Positions 16,525 through 25,663 of a stretch of 64,000 nucleotides of DNA are shown here, piece after piece. Every line of letters begins with the position of its first letter. Position 1 is the stretch's first letter. The stretch lies in contig NZ_CP149514.1 in assembly GCF_045291545.1 (NCBI RefSeq), positions 2,108,001 to 2,172,000 of the forward strand, written 5' to 3'. Origin of the DNA: Gallaecimonas sp045291545 (GTDB taxonomy: Bacteria > Pseudomonadota > Gammaproteobacteria > Enterobacterales > Gallaecimonadaceae). A program made the translations under genes and the position numbers. A model generated the notes under the pieces. The model made no database searches. It saw nothing but the letters and a program-made list of their open reading frames with translations, and was not told the origin of the DNA.

Positions 16525-16525
16525 A

Positions 16526-17056
16526 TTATTCCGTGTCGGTTCTGAGGCTATCAAACAGGCCCCGATGATCGGCCCGCACTTCCTGGCCGAATAACGGGTC
16601 CTGGTGCGCCTTTTGTTCCAGGCGTTGCCGGGCAGCCTCGATATCCTGTTCCGAGAGCCTGGCTTTAAGCGCCGGGAATAGCGTCTGTTCCTCAAAATCC
16701 AGGTGTGCTCGCTGCAAGGCCACAAAGCCATCCAGGGCACTGAGCAACTCGTCTCGCGGCACAATGGCATCCATCAGCACCATGTCCACACGTTCGGCTA
16801 GCCGCTCGGTCAGCTCTGCTAGCTGGGCGTGTTGAGCACTGATGGCACTTTGCAGTTCATCATCGCCCAGCTGCGCTAACAGCAGCTCCTCTTCGTTGTG
16901 ATGCACTGAATCCACATAATGATGCAGATAATCCAGCACCGATTTAACCAGCGGGTACTCAATGTGCCGGCCAGCGGCCAAGGCTTCGGCCTTACGGTCA
17001 AGCAATGACAACAGCTTACGGATCCGATGATGATCCCGGTGTAACAGATCCAGCAT
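16526..17056 (-). CDS. Hemerythrin HHE-domain protein
   Basis: A 176-aa cytoplasmic four-helix-bundle protein. Iron-ligand residues of the HHE fold are spaced through it: H-x2-H in LLHRDHHRIR near residue 6-10, HHYVDSVHHNEEE at about 46-58, H in SAQHAQL, and HLDFEEQTLFP at about 116-126. Such proteins bind a di-iron centre and have been linked to oxygen, NO or iron handling. AAGGAGGT lies five bases before the ATG. It is monocistronic or shares a transcript with ung upstream (47-base gap). Specific role not visible. Confidence 0.85.
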   Translation of the reverse strand: MLDLLHRDHHRIRKLLSLLDRKAEALAAGRHIEYPLVKSVLDYLHHYVDSVHHNEEELLLAQLGDDELQSAISAQHAQLAELTERLAERVDMVLMDAIVPRDELLSALDGFVALQRAHLDFEEQTLFPALKARLSEQDIEAARQRLEQKAHQDPLFGQEVRADHRGLFDSLRTDTE

Positions 17057-17103
17057 GATCTACCTCCTTACCCTTGATAGAGCATAGCGCCGGATCGCTA
17101 TTG

Positions 17104-17766
17104 TCACAGTTGCCAGTCAATCGGTTCTTTGCCCTGACGCAGTAAAATGGCATTGGTCTGAGAAAAATGCCGGCAGCCAAGAAAGCCCCGATGGGCCGAC
17201 AGTGGCGACGGGTGCGGCGCACTCAGCACCTGGTGGCGCTGGCGGTCAATGATGGCGCCTTTTTTCTGGGCATGACTGCCCCACAATAAAAAGACCAACC
17301 CCTGCCGTTCACTGTTGAGCTTGGCGATCACCGCATCGGTGAACTGCTCCCAACCCCAGCCTGCGTGAGAATGCGCCTGGCCACCTTCGACCGTGAGGAC
17401 AGTATTAAGCAACAAGACGCCCTGCCGAGCCCAGGCTTCCAGGTTACCGTGCCCGGGTTCAGTGAAACCAGCAATATCACTAGCCAGCTCCTTGTACATG
17501 TTGCGCAATGACGGCGGCACGGCCACTCCAGGCTGCACCGAAAAGCACAAACCATGGGCCTGATTGGGGCCGTGGTAAGGGTCTTGGCCGAGAATAACCA
17601 CTTTGACATCGGCAAACTCGGTGAAACGAAAGGCATTAAAAACCGCTTCTTTGGGCGGATAAATGGTTTTGCCGGCATCACGCTCGGCCTGTACTCTGGT
17701 CATCAGTGTTTGAAAATACGGCTGGGATTTTTCCTGTCCCAGCACCTCGGCCCAGATCATGCTCAT
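17104..17766 (-). CDS. ung: Uracil-DNA glycosylase
   Basis: Family 1 UDG (220 aa), which removes uracil from DNA in base excision repair. The water-activating loop GQDPYHG (residues 60-66), the Pro-rich loop VPPSLRNMYKEL, the uracil-recognition strand LLLNTVLTVE and the DNA-intercalating HPSPLSAHRGF motif are all intact. Length is normal. AAAGGG precedes the ATG. Divergent from aceK. Confidence 0.97.
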   Translation of the reverse strand: MSMIWAEVLGQEKSQPYFQTLMTRVQAERDAGKTIYPPKEAVFNAFRFTEFADVKVVILGQDPYHGPNQAHGLCFSVQPGVAVPPSLRNMYKELASDIAGFTEPGHGNLEAWARQGVLLLNTVLTVEGGQAHSHAGWGWEQFTDAVIAKLNSERQGLVFLLWGSHAQKKGAIIDRQRHQVLSAPHPSPLSAHRGFLGCRHFSQTNAILLRQGKEPIDWQL

Positions 17767-17836
17767 GGTGTCGCCCTTTGCTGATAGTGGCGCTCATGCT
17801 GCCTAAGGCCTGCGCCCAGTGCAAGAGAGGTAATGT

Positions 17837-19492
17837 ATGGATCCTCTTAGTCAGACCTTTGCCGCCTACTGGCGTGACTTTCAGCACCTGACCAGTAAAG
17901 CCGATGCCTGCTTTGCCGAAGGCCGCTGGCATGACTTGCAGCAACTGAGCCGAGCCCGCTTCGAACGCCACGACCAAATCGTCAGCGAGTTGGTAGCCAG
18001 CCTCAATGGCAGCCTGCTTGACTGGCCCACCATCCAGCGGCGCTTCCTGGCCCAGGTCAGCGACCACCCGGCCCGGGAATTGGCTCTGACCTTTTTCAAC
18101 TCGGTCTATGCCCGCTTACAACCTGGCGCCAGCCGGCCGTTCAGTGGCCGCGAGTTTGCCGCCAGCGCCAGCGCGCCCTACCGCCGTTTAGCCATGCGTG
18201 CCGATTTACCGGCAATGATGCAAGCCGTGCTGCACCAGGCCCAGTTACCCATGCCCTTTGCCAACACTGGCCAAGCCGCCACACAGCTCGCCAAGGCTCT
18301 GGAAAAGGTGTTAGCCCGCCATGATTACCCGTTGCATCTGGACTTACTGACCGCGCCACTGTATCGCAACAAAGGGTGCTACTTGGTTGGCCGTCTGAAC
18401 ACGGACAACATGGCCATTCCCTTTGCCATAGCCCTGACCAACCAGCACGGTCAATTAACAGCCGACGCCCTGCTCTACCAGCGGGATCACTTATCCGTGC
18501 TGTTTGGCTTTGCCCGTTCGGACTTCATTACCCACACCGACAGCCCATCAGCACTGGTGCAGTTTTTCCTGTCCATGATGCCTCACAAGCCCTTGTCAGA
18601 ACTCTACAACGCCTTGGGCTTTTATAAGCACGGTAAAAGCTTGCTGGTCTGTGAACTGCAGGATGCCTTGAGTGCCGGCGGTCAGTTTATGAATGCCCCG
18701 GGCATTCCCGGGCTGGTGATGATGGTATTCACCCTGCAGGGCCAGGATCTGGTGTTTAAAGTGATCCGTGATCAGTTCGGTGACTCCAAAAGTGTCACCG
18801 ACCAGCAAGTGGTGGAGCGTTACCACCTGGTGCAGCGCCATGATCGGGTTGGCCGCATGGCCGATACCCAGGAGTTTGTCGACCTGCGCTTGCCAGTCAG
18901 CCACTTTCATCCCGACACCCTGGCTGAGTTGCTGCGCAGTTGCAGTAAGCGAGTCCGCCTCGACGGTGATTGGTTGCAGCTTCGCCACTGCTTTACCGAG
19001 CGGCGTATGGAACCGATGAACCTGGCCCTTAACAGCCGGCCAGAGCAAAAAGAGGCTATTTTGCGCGACTACGGGCAAGCCTTAAAAGACATTGCCACGG
19101 CCGGTATTTTCCCCGGTGACATGCTATTCAAAAACTTCGGGGTAACACGGCATGGCCGGGTTATCTTCTATGACTACGACGAACTCTGCCCGCTCAGTGA
19201 TGTACAATTTCGCGCCATACCCCGCGCCGAATATGACAATGACATGCTCAGTGCCGAGCCCTGGTATGCCGTTAACCCAGGTGATGTCTTTCCTGAGGAA
19301 TTTCGCCACTTTCTCTGTGCCCGGGCTGATGCCCGGGCGGTACTGGCAGAAGAATTTGCCGAATTATTTACTCCTGCTTTCTGGCAGCAAGCCCAGGCAC
19401 AAGCGGCCAGCGGTCAGCTGGCCGACTTTTATCCTTACCCGCAGGCACTTCGTTTTTGCCAACAGGACGATTACACTGGCGCAACAAGCTAA
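17837..19492 (+). CDS. aceK: Isocitrate dehydrogenase kinase/phosphatase
   Basis: AceK (551 aa) phosphorylates and dephosphorylates isocitrate dehydrogenase, diverting carbon into the glyoxylate bypass. Family signatures include the N-terminal regulatory domain, the ATP-binding segment VFKVIRDQFGDSKSV at about 310-325, and the kinase-core GDMLFKNFGVTRHGRVIFYDYDELC with its catalytic Asp residues at about 425-450. GAGAGG lies just before the ATG. In E. coli aceK follows aceBA; here it stands apart and is followed 12 bases later by an alkaline phosphatase gene. Confidence 0.95.
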   Translation: MDPLSQTFAAYWRDFQHLTSKADACFAEGRWHDLQQLSRARFERHDQIVSELVASLNGSLLDWPTIQRRFLAQVSDHPARELALTFFNSVYARLQPGASRPFSGREFAASASAPYRRLAMRADLPAMMQAVLHQAQLPMPFANTGQAATQLAKALEKVLARHDYPLHLDLLTAPLYRNKGCYLVGRLNTDNMAIPFAIALTNQHGQLTADALLYQRDHLSVLFGFARSDFITHTDSPSALVQFFLSMMPHKPLSELYNALGFYKHGKSLLVCELQDALSAGGQFMNAPGIPGLVMMVFTLQGQDLVFKVIRDQFGDSKSVTDQQVVERYHLVQRHDRVGRMADTQEFVDLRLPVSHFHPDTLAELLRSCSKRVRLDGDWLQLRHCFTERRMEPMNLALNSRPEQKEAILRDYGQALKDIATAGIFPGDMLFKNFGVTRHGRVIFYDYDELCPLSDVQFRAIPRAEYDNDMLSAEPWYAVNPGDVFPEEFRHFLCARADARAVLAEEFAELFTPAFWQQAQAQAASGQLADFYPYPQALRFCQQDDYTGATS

Positions 19493-19504
19493 CAGGAAGC
19501 CACT

Positions 19505-20824
19505 ATGAAACTGCCACTGGCTATTGCCGCCCTACTACTTAGCACTCAAGCACTGGCTCAGGCGCCCAAAAACATCATCATCATGATCGGTGATGGTATG
19601 GGTCCGGCCTACACCACAGGTTACCGCTACTTTGCCGATGATCCGGCAACGCCGGCCATTGAACCCACCGTATTTGACAAGATGCTGGTGGGCATGGCCA
19701 GCACTACCCCGGACGAACCGGAAACGCTGGTGACCGATTCCGCCGCGGCGGCAACAGCTTTGGCCACCGGCCACAAAAGTTATAACGGGGCTATCGCCGT
19801 TGATCGCCAGCACACAGCCCTGGCTTCCATTATGGAAATTGCCCAGCGACTGGGAAAAAGCACCGGCATTGCGGTGACATCCCAAATCAATCACGCTACT
19901 CCAGCGGCTTTTCTGGCCCACAACGACAGTCGCTCCCACTACGATGCCATTGCCGACGCCTACTTTGATGAGCGTGTAAACGGTCACTTCAAAGCTGACG
20001 TGATGTTTGGTGGTGGCAGCAAGTACTTTAAGCGCAGTGACCGGGATCTGGTCAGTGAATTCAAAAAGGCCGGTTACCACTACGCTGATAACGCCATTAG
20101 CCTCGCTGCTTTAACTCAAGCACCCGCATTGGGGCTGTTTGCCCCGGTGGGCCTGCCGCCAGCTATTGACGACCACCAGGGGCCACGGCTCAAAGCCATG
20201 ACCGCCAAGGCGGTGCAACTACTAGAGAAAAACCCCAAGGGTTTTGTGCTGCTGGTAGAAGGCAGTCAGATTGACTGGGCCGGCCACGCCAATGACATCG
20301 TAGACGCTATGCATGAAATGGACGACTTTGCCAAAACGGTCGCCTGGGTGCGCGACTACACCTTGGGCCGTAAGGATACCTTAGTCGTTGTGACGGCCGA
20401 TCACTCCACCGGCGGTCTAACCCTCGGCGCCGCAGGTAAATACTTATGGCGGGCCGATTTCCTGCGCCAAGTCTCGCACTCACCTGAAGTTATTGCAGAT
20501 GGCCTGCTGGCAACCTCTGAGGCCGACAAAGTCGCTGATACGCTACTCGGTTTCCAGCCAACCAAACACGAATTAAAAGACTTACTGGCAGCCCGCCAAG
20601 ACGGTAAAGAAACACTCGTAGCCGCCATCAAAAAGCTGATAGATCAGCGTAGTCTGACCGGCTGGACCACCAGTGGCCATACGGCTGTCGATGTGCAGGT
20701 ATTTGCTGCCGGAGCCGACAGCCAGCAGTTCGCCGGCCATCTGGACAATATTCAGATCGGCCAACGGCTGATCGCACTGGTAGAGCAAAGTTCAGGACAA
20801 CTTACCCAGAATAAACAGCAATAA
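19505..20824 (+). CDS. Secreted alkaline phosphatase
   Basis: A 439-aa exported metallophosphatase with signal peptide MKLPLAIAALLLSTQALAQA. The alkaline phosphatase superfamily active site is complete: metal-binding MIGDGMG, nucleophile Ser79 in VTDSAAAATAL, TSQINHATPAAF, EGSQIDWAGHAND, VTADHSTGGL and TSGHTAVDV. It releases phosphate from organic esters in the periplasm or outside. AGGA precedes the ATG. The close spacing suggests cotranscription with aceK; I see no Pho box directly in front. It is PhoA-superfamily but not the E. coli PhoA itself. Its 3' end overlaps the convergent methyltransferase gene by 33 bases. Confidence 0.92.
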   Translation: MKLPLAIAALLLSTQALAQAPKNIIIMIGDGMGPAYTTGYRYFADDPATPAIEPTVFDKMLVGMASTTPDEPETLVTDSAAAATALATGHKSYNGAIAVDRQHTALASIMEIAQRLGKSTGIAVTSQINHATPAAFLAHNDSRSHYDAIADAYFDERVNGHFKADVMFGGGSKYFKRSDRDLVSEFKKAGYHYADNAISLAALTQAPALGLFAPVGLPPAIDDHQGPRLKAMTAKAVQLLEKNPKGFVLLVEGSQIDWAGHANDIVDAMHEMDDFAKTVAWVRDYTLGRKDTLVVVTADHSTGGLTLGAAGKYLWRADFLRQVSHSPEVIADGLLATSEADKVADTLLGFQPTKHELKDLLAARQDGKETLVAAIKKLIDQRSLTGWTTSGHTAVDVQVFAAGADSQQFAGHLDNIQIGQRLIALVEQSSGQLTQNKQQ

Positions 20825-21454
20825 TTTCAGATCACGAGTACCGGCCTGATGCAGGGTTTCCATGGCCCAGCGGGCCGGTATTTCGTCTTCAGCAATGGCA
20901 CTTTTTGCCAGTACCTGCGCCAACTGCAGGCGCGCCTGCTGTAACAACCTCGCAGGCACGGTATCAGCGTTATCTTCGGCTCGCAGCCGTAACTCATAGG
21001 CATACAGCATCACTGCCTGCCCCAGGTTCAGTGACGGTTGTGGCTGCGCTAATGGCAGGTAAGAACGTAACTGGCACAAGGCCAGCTCTTCATTGGATAA
21101 CCCCGAGGCTTCACAGCCAAACACTACTGCCAGTCGGCTAACGGCGCCTTGCTGCCGAGCAACCTGCTCAGCCAGTTGCTCGGCACTGAGATAACGGTGC
21201 TTGCCACTTCTGGACCGGGCCGTAGTACCGACACATAGCTGGCAATCTGCCAATGCCTCAGCCAAAGAAGCAAACGCCTCAATACCTGCCACAACGTCTT
21301 CCGCCCCGTGTGCCACCCAACGGGCCTCATCTCGCAGGTGGGCCTCACTGGCGACCACCCGTAATTGGGTAAACCCCATGGTTTTAATGGCCCGGGCGGC
21401 GGCGCCAATATTTTCCGGCCGCGCCGGCCTGACCAGCACAAAACAAATATCCAT
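20792..21454 (-). CDS. SpoU/TrmH-family RNA 2'-O-methyltransferase (LasT/YjtD-like)
   Basis: A 220-aa SPOUT methyltransferase with the deep trefoil-knot motifs: ENIGAAARAIKTMGF near residue 14 (motif 1), VVFGCEASGLSNEEL at about 110-124 (motif 2), and LNLGQAVMLYAYEL near 142 (motif 3). The stretch WVAHGAEDVV resembles E. coli LasT/YjtD more than TrmJ, but the two subgroups are close. The substrate is presumably a tRNA or rRNA ribose; it cannot be fixed from sequence. GGAGG precedes the ATG. Confidence 0.85.
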   Translation of the reverse strand: MDICFVLVRPARPENIGAAARAIKTMGFTQLRVVASEAHLRDEARWVAHGAEDVVAGIEAFASLAEALADCQLCVGTTARSRSGKHRYLSAEQLAEQVARQQGAVSRLAVVFGCEASGLSNEELALCQLRSYLPLAQPQPSLNLGQAVMLYAYELRLRAEDNADTVPARLLQQARLQLAQVLAKSAIAEDEIPARWAMETLHQAGTRDLKLLLFILGKLS

Positions 21455-21528
21455 GCTTCCTCCATTAACGGCGCCAAGCTTACCCAGTCACCGCCAGCTA
21501 CACTAGTGCTGATGCAACAGGAGGCCTC

Positions 21529-21783
21529 ATGCACCTGAGTAGTGACATTTATAACGAAGTGGAGTCGGTGTTATTGGCGAAGCTGACAGTACAACCACCG
21601 GCGCTATCGGGTGAGCAATGGGCGAACTTATGTTGCCTGGTATTAAATACCGTACCGCCGCATTATGTCAGCCGGGAGCAGCCAGCTGTACTCAGTGACG
21701 AACAGCAGGCCCTGCTGGAGCAGCAAGTCAGCCATGCTATCGGCGAGGCACTCACGCAGCTCTTAGCACTTAATCAGCGTTAG
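21529..21783 (+). CDS. ComFB-like small protein
   Basis: An 84-aa acidic protein resembling the late-competence ComFB family: an N-terminal NEVESVLLAKL helix, then a Cys-containing helix leading to LVLNTVPPHYVSRE, the hallmark 'ALN-PPRYV' turn. ComFB proteins are small, mostly uncharacterised, and in cyanobacteria have been reported as c-di-GMP receptors. AGGAGG lies six bases before the ATG. It is divergent from the methyltransferase, and its stop overlaps the 3' end of the next gene by 14 bases. Confidence 0.65.
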   Translation: MHLSSDIYNEVESVLLAKLTVQPPALSGEQWANLCCLVLNTVPPHYVSREQPAVLSDEQQALLEQQVSHAIGEALTQLLALNQR

Positions 21784-22483
21784 TCATGTCCTGAGTCGCT
21801 TTCAGGCCTTTGTTCAGCAGATCCCGCCAGTGGCGCCCGGCTGCACTGTTGCGAAAGGTAACGTAGAGAGGTTTGTTGGCTAACAGTTTGTCGGCCATCA
21901 GAATATCACTTCGAAATGGTGTCAAAGCCGGATCTTCAGCCAGCAGGAAATACAATACCTGACGGTCAATAACGATGGCATCAACACGACCGTAAGCTAG
22001 CTTCAGCAGATTTTGCCGATCAGTATCAGCATAATCTACCGGCTGGCGGCCAGTGCGGATATCGGCATCAAAGGCATCGGTGTTAACGTAGTCACGCACC
22101 ACACCAATGCGAAATTGATGCAGGTCGCCGAGATTTTGCCACTGCACAGGATTACCCCGGCGATAAGCAATCCCCAGCGGGCTGTAGCCCACCACATCCG
22201 ATTGAATAAAGCGCTCGCGCCGCGACGATGCATCATAAGCCGGGCCAAACGCCATGTATTGCGATGGCGTTCGCATTAACAACAATGCCCGCTGCCAGGG
22301 CAAAAAGTCGACGCTAAGATGCTGCCCTTGGCTGGCAATGGCGTCACGTAACCGCTCAATAACAGGCCCCTGATGCTGCAGAGTCGGGCCCGTGTAGGGT
22401 GGCCAGGATAAGCTGGCCATATGCAGGGTTTCGGCTTTGGCAAAGGCCGATAACATCAGCAATAACAGCGCGATCCGGCGCAC
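21770..22483 (-). CDS. Periplasmic solute-binding protein, SBP_bac_3-like
   Basis: A 237-aa exported protein with signal peptide (VRRIALLLLMLSAFAKA) and a mature start TLHMASLSWPPYTGP typical of the family-3 amino-acid-type binding proteins. Later features include FGPAYDASSRRERF, GVVRDYVNT and YGRVDAIVIDRQVL. GTG start with AAGGAGG six bases upstream. No ABC permease genes are adjacent, so it is an orphan binding protein; such proteins occur commonly in Alteromonadales as uncharacterised single genes. Ligand unknown. Confidence 0.82.
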   Translation of the reverse strand: MRRIALLLLMLSAFAKAETLHMASLSWPPYTGPTLQHQGPVIERLRDAIASQGQHLSVDFLPWQRALLLMRTPSQYMAFGPAYDASSRRERFIQSDVVGYSPLGIAYRRGNPVQWQNLGDLHQFRIGVVRDYVNTDAFDADIRTGRQPVDYADTDRQNLLKLAYGRVDAIVIDRQVLYFLLAEDPALTPFRSDILMADKLLANKPLYVTFRNSAAGRHWRDLLNKGLKATQDMTNAD

Positions 22484-22680
22484 AGCAGCCTCCTTTAACC
22501 GGGATTACTACTAGCCTATCCGACAGCGAAAAGTAAAAAAAGCGTTAATAGCAGGGTTTTTAGGGACATCACTGTAAAAAGTGTAGAGCACAATGGCCTG
22601 GCTCAGGCCCACCGCCCAGCCTCTCACAGCGTTAACTAAAGCATCAGCGCCGCCATCTCTCATGGTCATTTTTCGCCATA

Positions 22681-22706
22681 AAAAAACCCGCCTAAGGCGG
22701 GTTTTT
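22681..22706 (-). terminator. Terminator of tRNA-Leu
   Basis: On the minus strand AAAAACCCGCC-TTA-GGCGGGTTTTT with a following T, 31 bases past the tRNA 3' end. Confidence 0.9.
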
Positions 22707-22736
22707 CAGCGGCAGAAGACTGCCAACAACAAATTT

Positions 22737-22823
<87 letters not shown>

Positions 22824-22834
22824 AGGTGGAGCGC

Positions 22835-22862
22835 ATTATACCGTTTTACTTAACGGCTGCAA
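22835..22862 (-). promoter_or_regulatory. tRNA-Leu promoter
   Basis: On the minus strand TTGCAG (22862-22857), 16 bp, then a perfect TATAAT (22840-22835), followed by a GCGC discriminator as in stringently controlled stable-RNA promoters. A small repeat CCGTT/AACGG fills the spacer. Confidence 0.8.
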
Positions 22863-22866
22863 GTCT

Positions 22867-22893
22867 TTGCTTAGTGGTGAAATTTGCTACACT
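22867..22893 (+). promoter_or_regulatory. Promoter of the RDD gene
   Basis: Extended -10 TGCTACACT (hexamer 22888-22893) with TTGCTT 15 bp upstream. The predicted start near 22900 lies downstream of the TTG at 22884, supporting the later GTG start of the RDD gene. Confidence 0.5.
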
Positions 22894-22922
22894 TTCGGCG
22901 CCCTGCAACTGGAGCCTGGCCC

Positions 22923-23408
22923 GTGTCTGATGTTTTTCCTGCCGCCTCACTCTGGCGCCGCCTTGGCGCCCTGATTTACGACTATCTGCTGGCCTTTGCC
23001 GTTTTTGCCCTGGCACATTTTGCCGGCTTTTTGGTGCTGGCAATCATTAACGCCTATCAACCGGCACTGAGCGCCGGCTACCCTGACCTGGCCAGTTTTA
23101 TCAGTGATAGTCTGCTGTATAAGCTGTACCTGCTGCTGGTGGTTACGCTGTTTTTTCTGTGGTTCTGGACTCACGGTGGCCAGACGCTGGGTATGCGCGC
23201 CTGGCGTTTAAAAATACAAAATCCCGATGGCAGCCGTTTGCGCTGGCGCCAGGCAGTGCTAAGGGCACTGGTTGGGTTCGGCGGTTTTGCCACCCTGACC
23301 ATGTTGCTGTCACCGTCGCGGCGCTCTATTCAAGATAGTCTGGCTGGCACTGAAGTGGTGGTACTGAGTAAGGAAGCCAACCAGCTCAAGAACTGGCAAG
23401 GGCTATAA
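22923..23408 (+). CDS. RDD-family inner-membrane protein
   Basis: A 161-aa membrane protein of the RDD family: the first helix carries the LWRRLGALIYDYLLAF motif (Arg and Asp within the helix), a second helix pair lies at about 70-90, and the conserved GQTLGMRAWRLKI plus RRSIQDSLAGTEVV follow. Some RDD proteins have been proposed as transporters or assembly helpers; no function can be given here. The start is GTG at 22923 with TGGAG upstream; the earlier TTG overlaps the promoter. Ends at a bidirectional terminator facing lptG. Confidence 0.85.
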   Translation: MSDVFPAASLWRRLGALIYDYLLAFAVFALAHFAGFLVLAIINAYQPALSAGYPDLASFISDSLLYKLYLLLVVTLFFLWFWTHGGQTLGMRAWRLKIQNPDGSRLRWRQAVLRALVGFGGFATLTMLLSPSRRSIQDSLAGTEVVVLSKEANQLKNWQGL

Positions 23409-23409
23409 A

Positions 23410-23431
23410 AAAGCGCCCTAACGGGCGCTTT
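23410..23431. terminator. Bidirectional terminator between RDD and lptG
   Basis: AAAGCGCCC-TAAC-GGGCGCTTT, a 9-bp stem between convergent genes. Confidence 0.85.
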
Positions 23432-23432
23432 A

Positions 23433-24494
23433 TCAGGCTGGCTTTCGTAACAGATAAACCGACACGCCAATAAATAAGAGTCCCGGTAATACCGCCCCCA
23501 GAAGAGGGGGAACCCGGTATACCAGACTTAGCGGGCCAAAAATTTCGCTGACCAGAAAGAATCCAAAGCCCGCCAGGATCCCCATGATGATCCGGGCGCC
23601 CATCGATACTGAGCGCATTGGCCCGAAGATAAAGGAACAGGCCAGCAGTAGCATCACCGCCAGATTCACCGGCGACATCAGCTTACGCCAAAAAGCCAGC
23701 TGGTAACGGGCGCCGTCCTGCTTGTTGGCTTTCAGGTAATCCAGGTACTGGCTGAGCCCCCGCAATGACAGGGACTCCGGGTTCACTGTTACCACCCCCA
23801 GTTTTTCCGGCGTTAGCTCAGAGGAGATTTGCAGCGCTGGTTCCCAACGCGTGCGGGTACGGTCACCCGTCAGCAGAGTTTCGCGGACGTTATCCAGATC
23901 CCAGCGATGATCGACCCAGCGCGCACTTTCGGCATGCAGCATGCGTTTGAGTTTCAGGCCATCGAATTCGTAAAGATCAACACCGCCCAGATGATCAGCA
24001 TCCAGCAGTTGCTGAATATGCACATAGCGGTTGCCATCCCGTGCCCACAAACCATTGGAGTCACGCAGTAAAGTGCCGCCGGTCATTGCCTGAGTACGCA
24101 TGTCACGGGCATACCGCTCAGCGGCCGGAGCCACATATTCTCCGAGCAGCACCACCACGATCATCAGCAGCAATACGGTTTTCATCGCCGACATAATGAT
24201 GTTGAGCTTGGACATACCGGCCGCCTGCATGACGGTCAGTTCGCTGTTATTGGCCAGAATTCCCAGGCCAATCAAGCCGCCCAGCAGCACTCCCATCGGA
24301 AAGAACATGTTCAGATCTCGGGGCACTGAAAACAGCACAAACAAGGCCGCATCAGCAGTGTCATAACTGCCTTTGCCAACCAGCCCCAGTTCGTCAACAA
24401 ACTTGATGAGGCCAGACAGCCCTAATAACACCGCCAGGCAAAGCAGTGTTGTGGCGAGGATCACCCGGCCAATGTAGAGATCGAGAATTTTCAT
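23433..24494 (-). CDS. lptG: LPS export ABC transporter permease LptG
   Basis: LptG (353 aa) is one of the two permease halves of LptB2FG, which extracts LPS from the inner membrane and drives it onto the LptA bridge. It begins MKILDLYIGRVILATTLL and has three N-terminal membrane helices, a periplasmic beta-jellyroll at about 130-265, and three C-terminal helices starting near FWRKLMSPVNLAVM. The ATG at 24494 overlaps the lptF stop by four bases (ATGA); an ORF extension to 24593 lies inside lptF and is discarded. Confidence 0.95.
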   Translation of the reverse strand: MKILDLYIGRVILATTLLCLAVLLGLSGLIKFVDELGLVGKGSYDTADAALFVLFSVPRDLNMFFPMGVLLGGLIGLGILANNSELTVMQAAGMSKLNIIMSAMKTVLLLMIVVVLLGEYVAPAAERYARDMRTQAMTGGTLLRDSNGLWARDGNRYVHIQQLLDADHLGGVDLYEFDGLKLKRMLHAESARWVDHRWDLDNVRETLLTGDRTRTRWEPALQISSELTPEKLGVVTVNPESLSLRGLSQYLDYLKANKQDGARYQLAFWRKLMSPVNLAVMLLLACSFIFGPMRSVSMGARIIMGILAGFGFFLVSEIFGPLSLVYRVPPLLGAVLPGLLFIGVSVYLLRKPA

Positions 24495-25582
24495 GCCTGC
24501 CTCCGCAACCAGCCCCGCAGACGGGTGCCCATACTGCGGCCACGTAACAACAAAGCCCAGCCAATAAACAAAGCGCCGGCATGGATCCACCAAAGGCCCA
24601 GCTCAACTGGGATCTTGCCGTCTTCCAGCGCCCGGTTACCGGTCAGCATCAACATCAGGTACCCCAGAAATAATCCTAGGGCCGGTAACAGGCGAGTAAA
24701 CTTGCCCTGGCGCGGCGCCGTGCGGGAAATGGGTACGGCAATCAAGGCCAGCATCAGGATCGCCACCGGAATAGCTATCCGCCATTGCAGCTCAGCGCGG
24801 GCATCTAAGGCTGGATCATTTAGTAGTGTCATCGTCGGCGTTGCAGAGAGTTTGCGGCGACGTTTTTGCACCTGTGGATTACCAATTTGCATTTGATAAC
24901 GGCCAAAGTGCACTTCCTGCAATGCCGCCTGGCCCGGCTTACCTTCGTAGCGATAACCCTGCTGCAATGCCAGGGTATCATTGCCGGTAGCCGTTTTACT
25001 GACTTCACCGCCCTCAGCCATCATCACTGAAGGACTACTGCTGTCATTGGGCTGCTGCGCCACAAAAACTTTCTGCAGCTGGCCATCATTAATGCGCTCA
25101 ATAAAGACCACCGCTTTACCATTGGCGGTGCGTTGAAACCGCCCTTCTTGTAGCGTGGCCAGACCGCTGGAAGCCCGCACCTGATCAATCAGATGCTGCT
25201 CCTGATCTTTTGCCCAGGGACTGAACCAAAGCGTGGCGCCGGCCGCAACCACTGAGAACAACAGGGCTACCACAAGAGTCACCCTTGTCACGTACCACTC
25301 AGAGATACCGCAGGCATGAAAAACCGTCATTTCCTGATCAGAATACATGCGGCTATGGGCCAGAATAATGCCGAGGAAAACCCCAAGTGGCAGCACCAAT
25401 ACCAGAAGCGCCGGCAGGTGCAGGCCAATAATCTGGGCCACCAGCGTACCGGGAATATCCCCTTTGGCGGCCTTTGATAAGACTGAAATAAATTCACGGC
25501 TGAGGAAAATCGCCATCAGCACCATGGTGACGGTGATGATCGATTTGAATGCTTCAACAAAGAGGTAACGGAAAACTATCAA
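24491..25582 (-). CDS. lptF: LPS export ABC transporter permease LptF
   Basis: LptF (363 aa), partner of LptG, starts MIVFRYLFVEAFKSIITV and shows the characteristic coupling region MYSDQEMTVFHACGISEWYV at about 80-100. A periplasmic jellyroll follows at about 130-260, then C-terminal helices (LQWRIAIPVAILMLALIAVPIS). It is the first gene of lptFG and is divergent from pepA, an arrangement shared with E. coli and relatives. Confidence 0.95.
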   Translation of the reverse strand: MIVFRYLFVEAFKSIITVTMVLMAIFLSREFISVLSKAAKGDIPGTLVAQIIGLHLPALLVLVLPLGVFLGIILAHSRMYSDQEMTVFHACGISEWYVTRVTLVVALLFSVVAAGATLWFSPWAKDQEQHLIDQVRASSGLATLQEGRFQRTANGKAVVFIERINDGQLQKVFVAQQPNDSSSPSVMMAEGGEVSKTATGNDTLALQQGYRYEGKPGQAALQEVHFGRYQMQIGNPQVQKRRRKLSATPTMTLLNDPALDARAELQWRIAIPVAILMLALIAVPISRTAPRQGKFTRLLPALGLFLGYLMLMLTGNRALEDGKIPVELGLWWIHAGALFIGWALLLRGRSMGTRLRGWLRRQA

Positions 25583-25663
25583 TCGAAGGCCCTGTTTTCG
25601 CGATTTTTTGTCGTTTCAGTTAAATATGCCCCATTCCTGAGGATAAGACTTGTTTTTATAACT

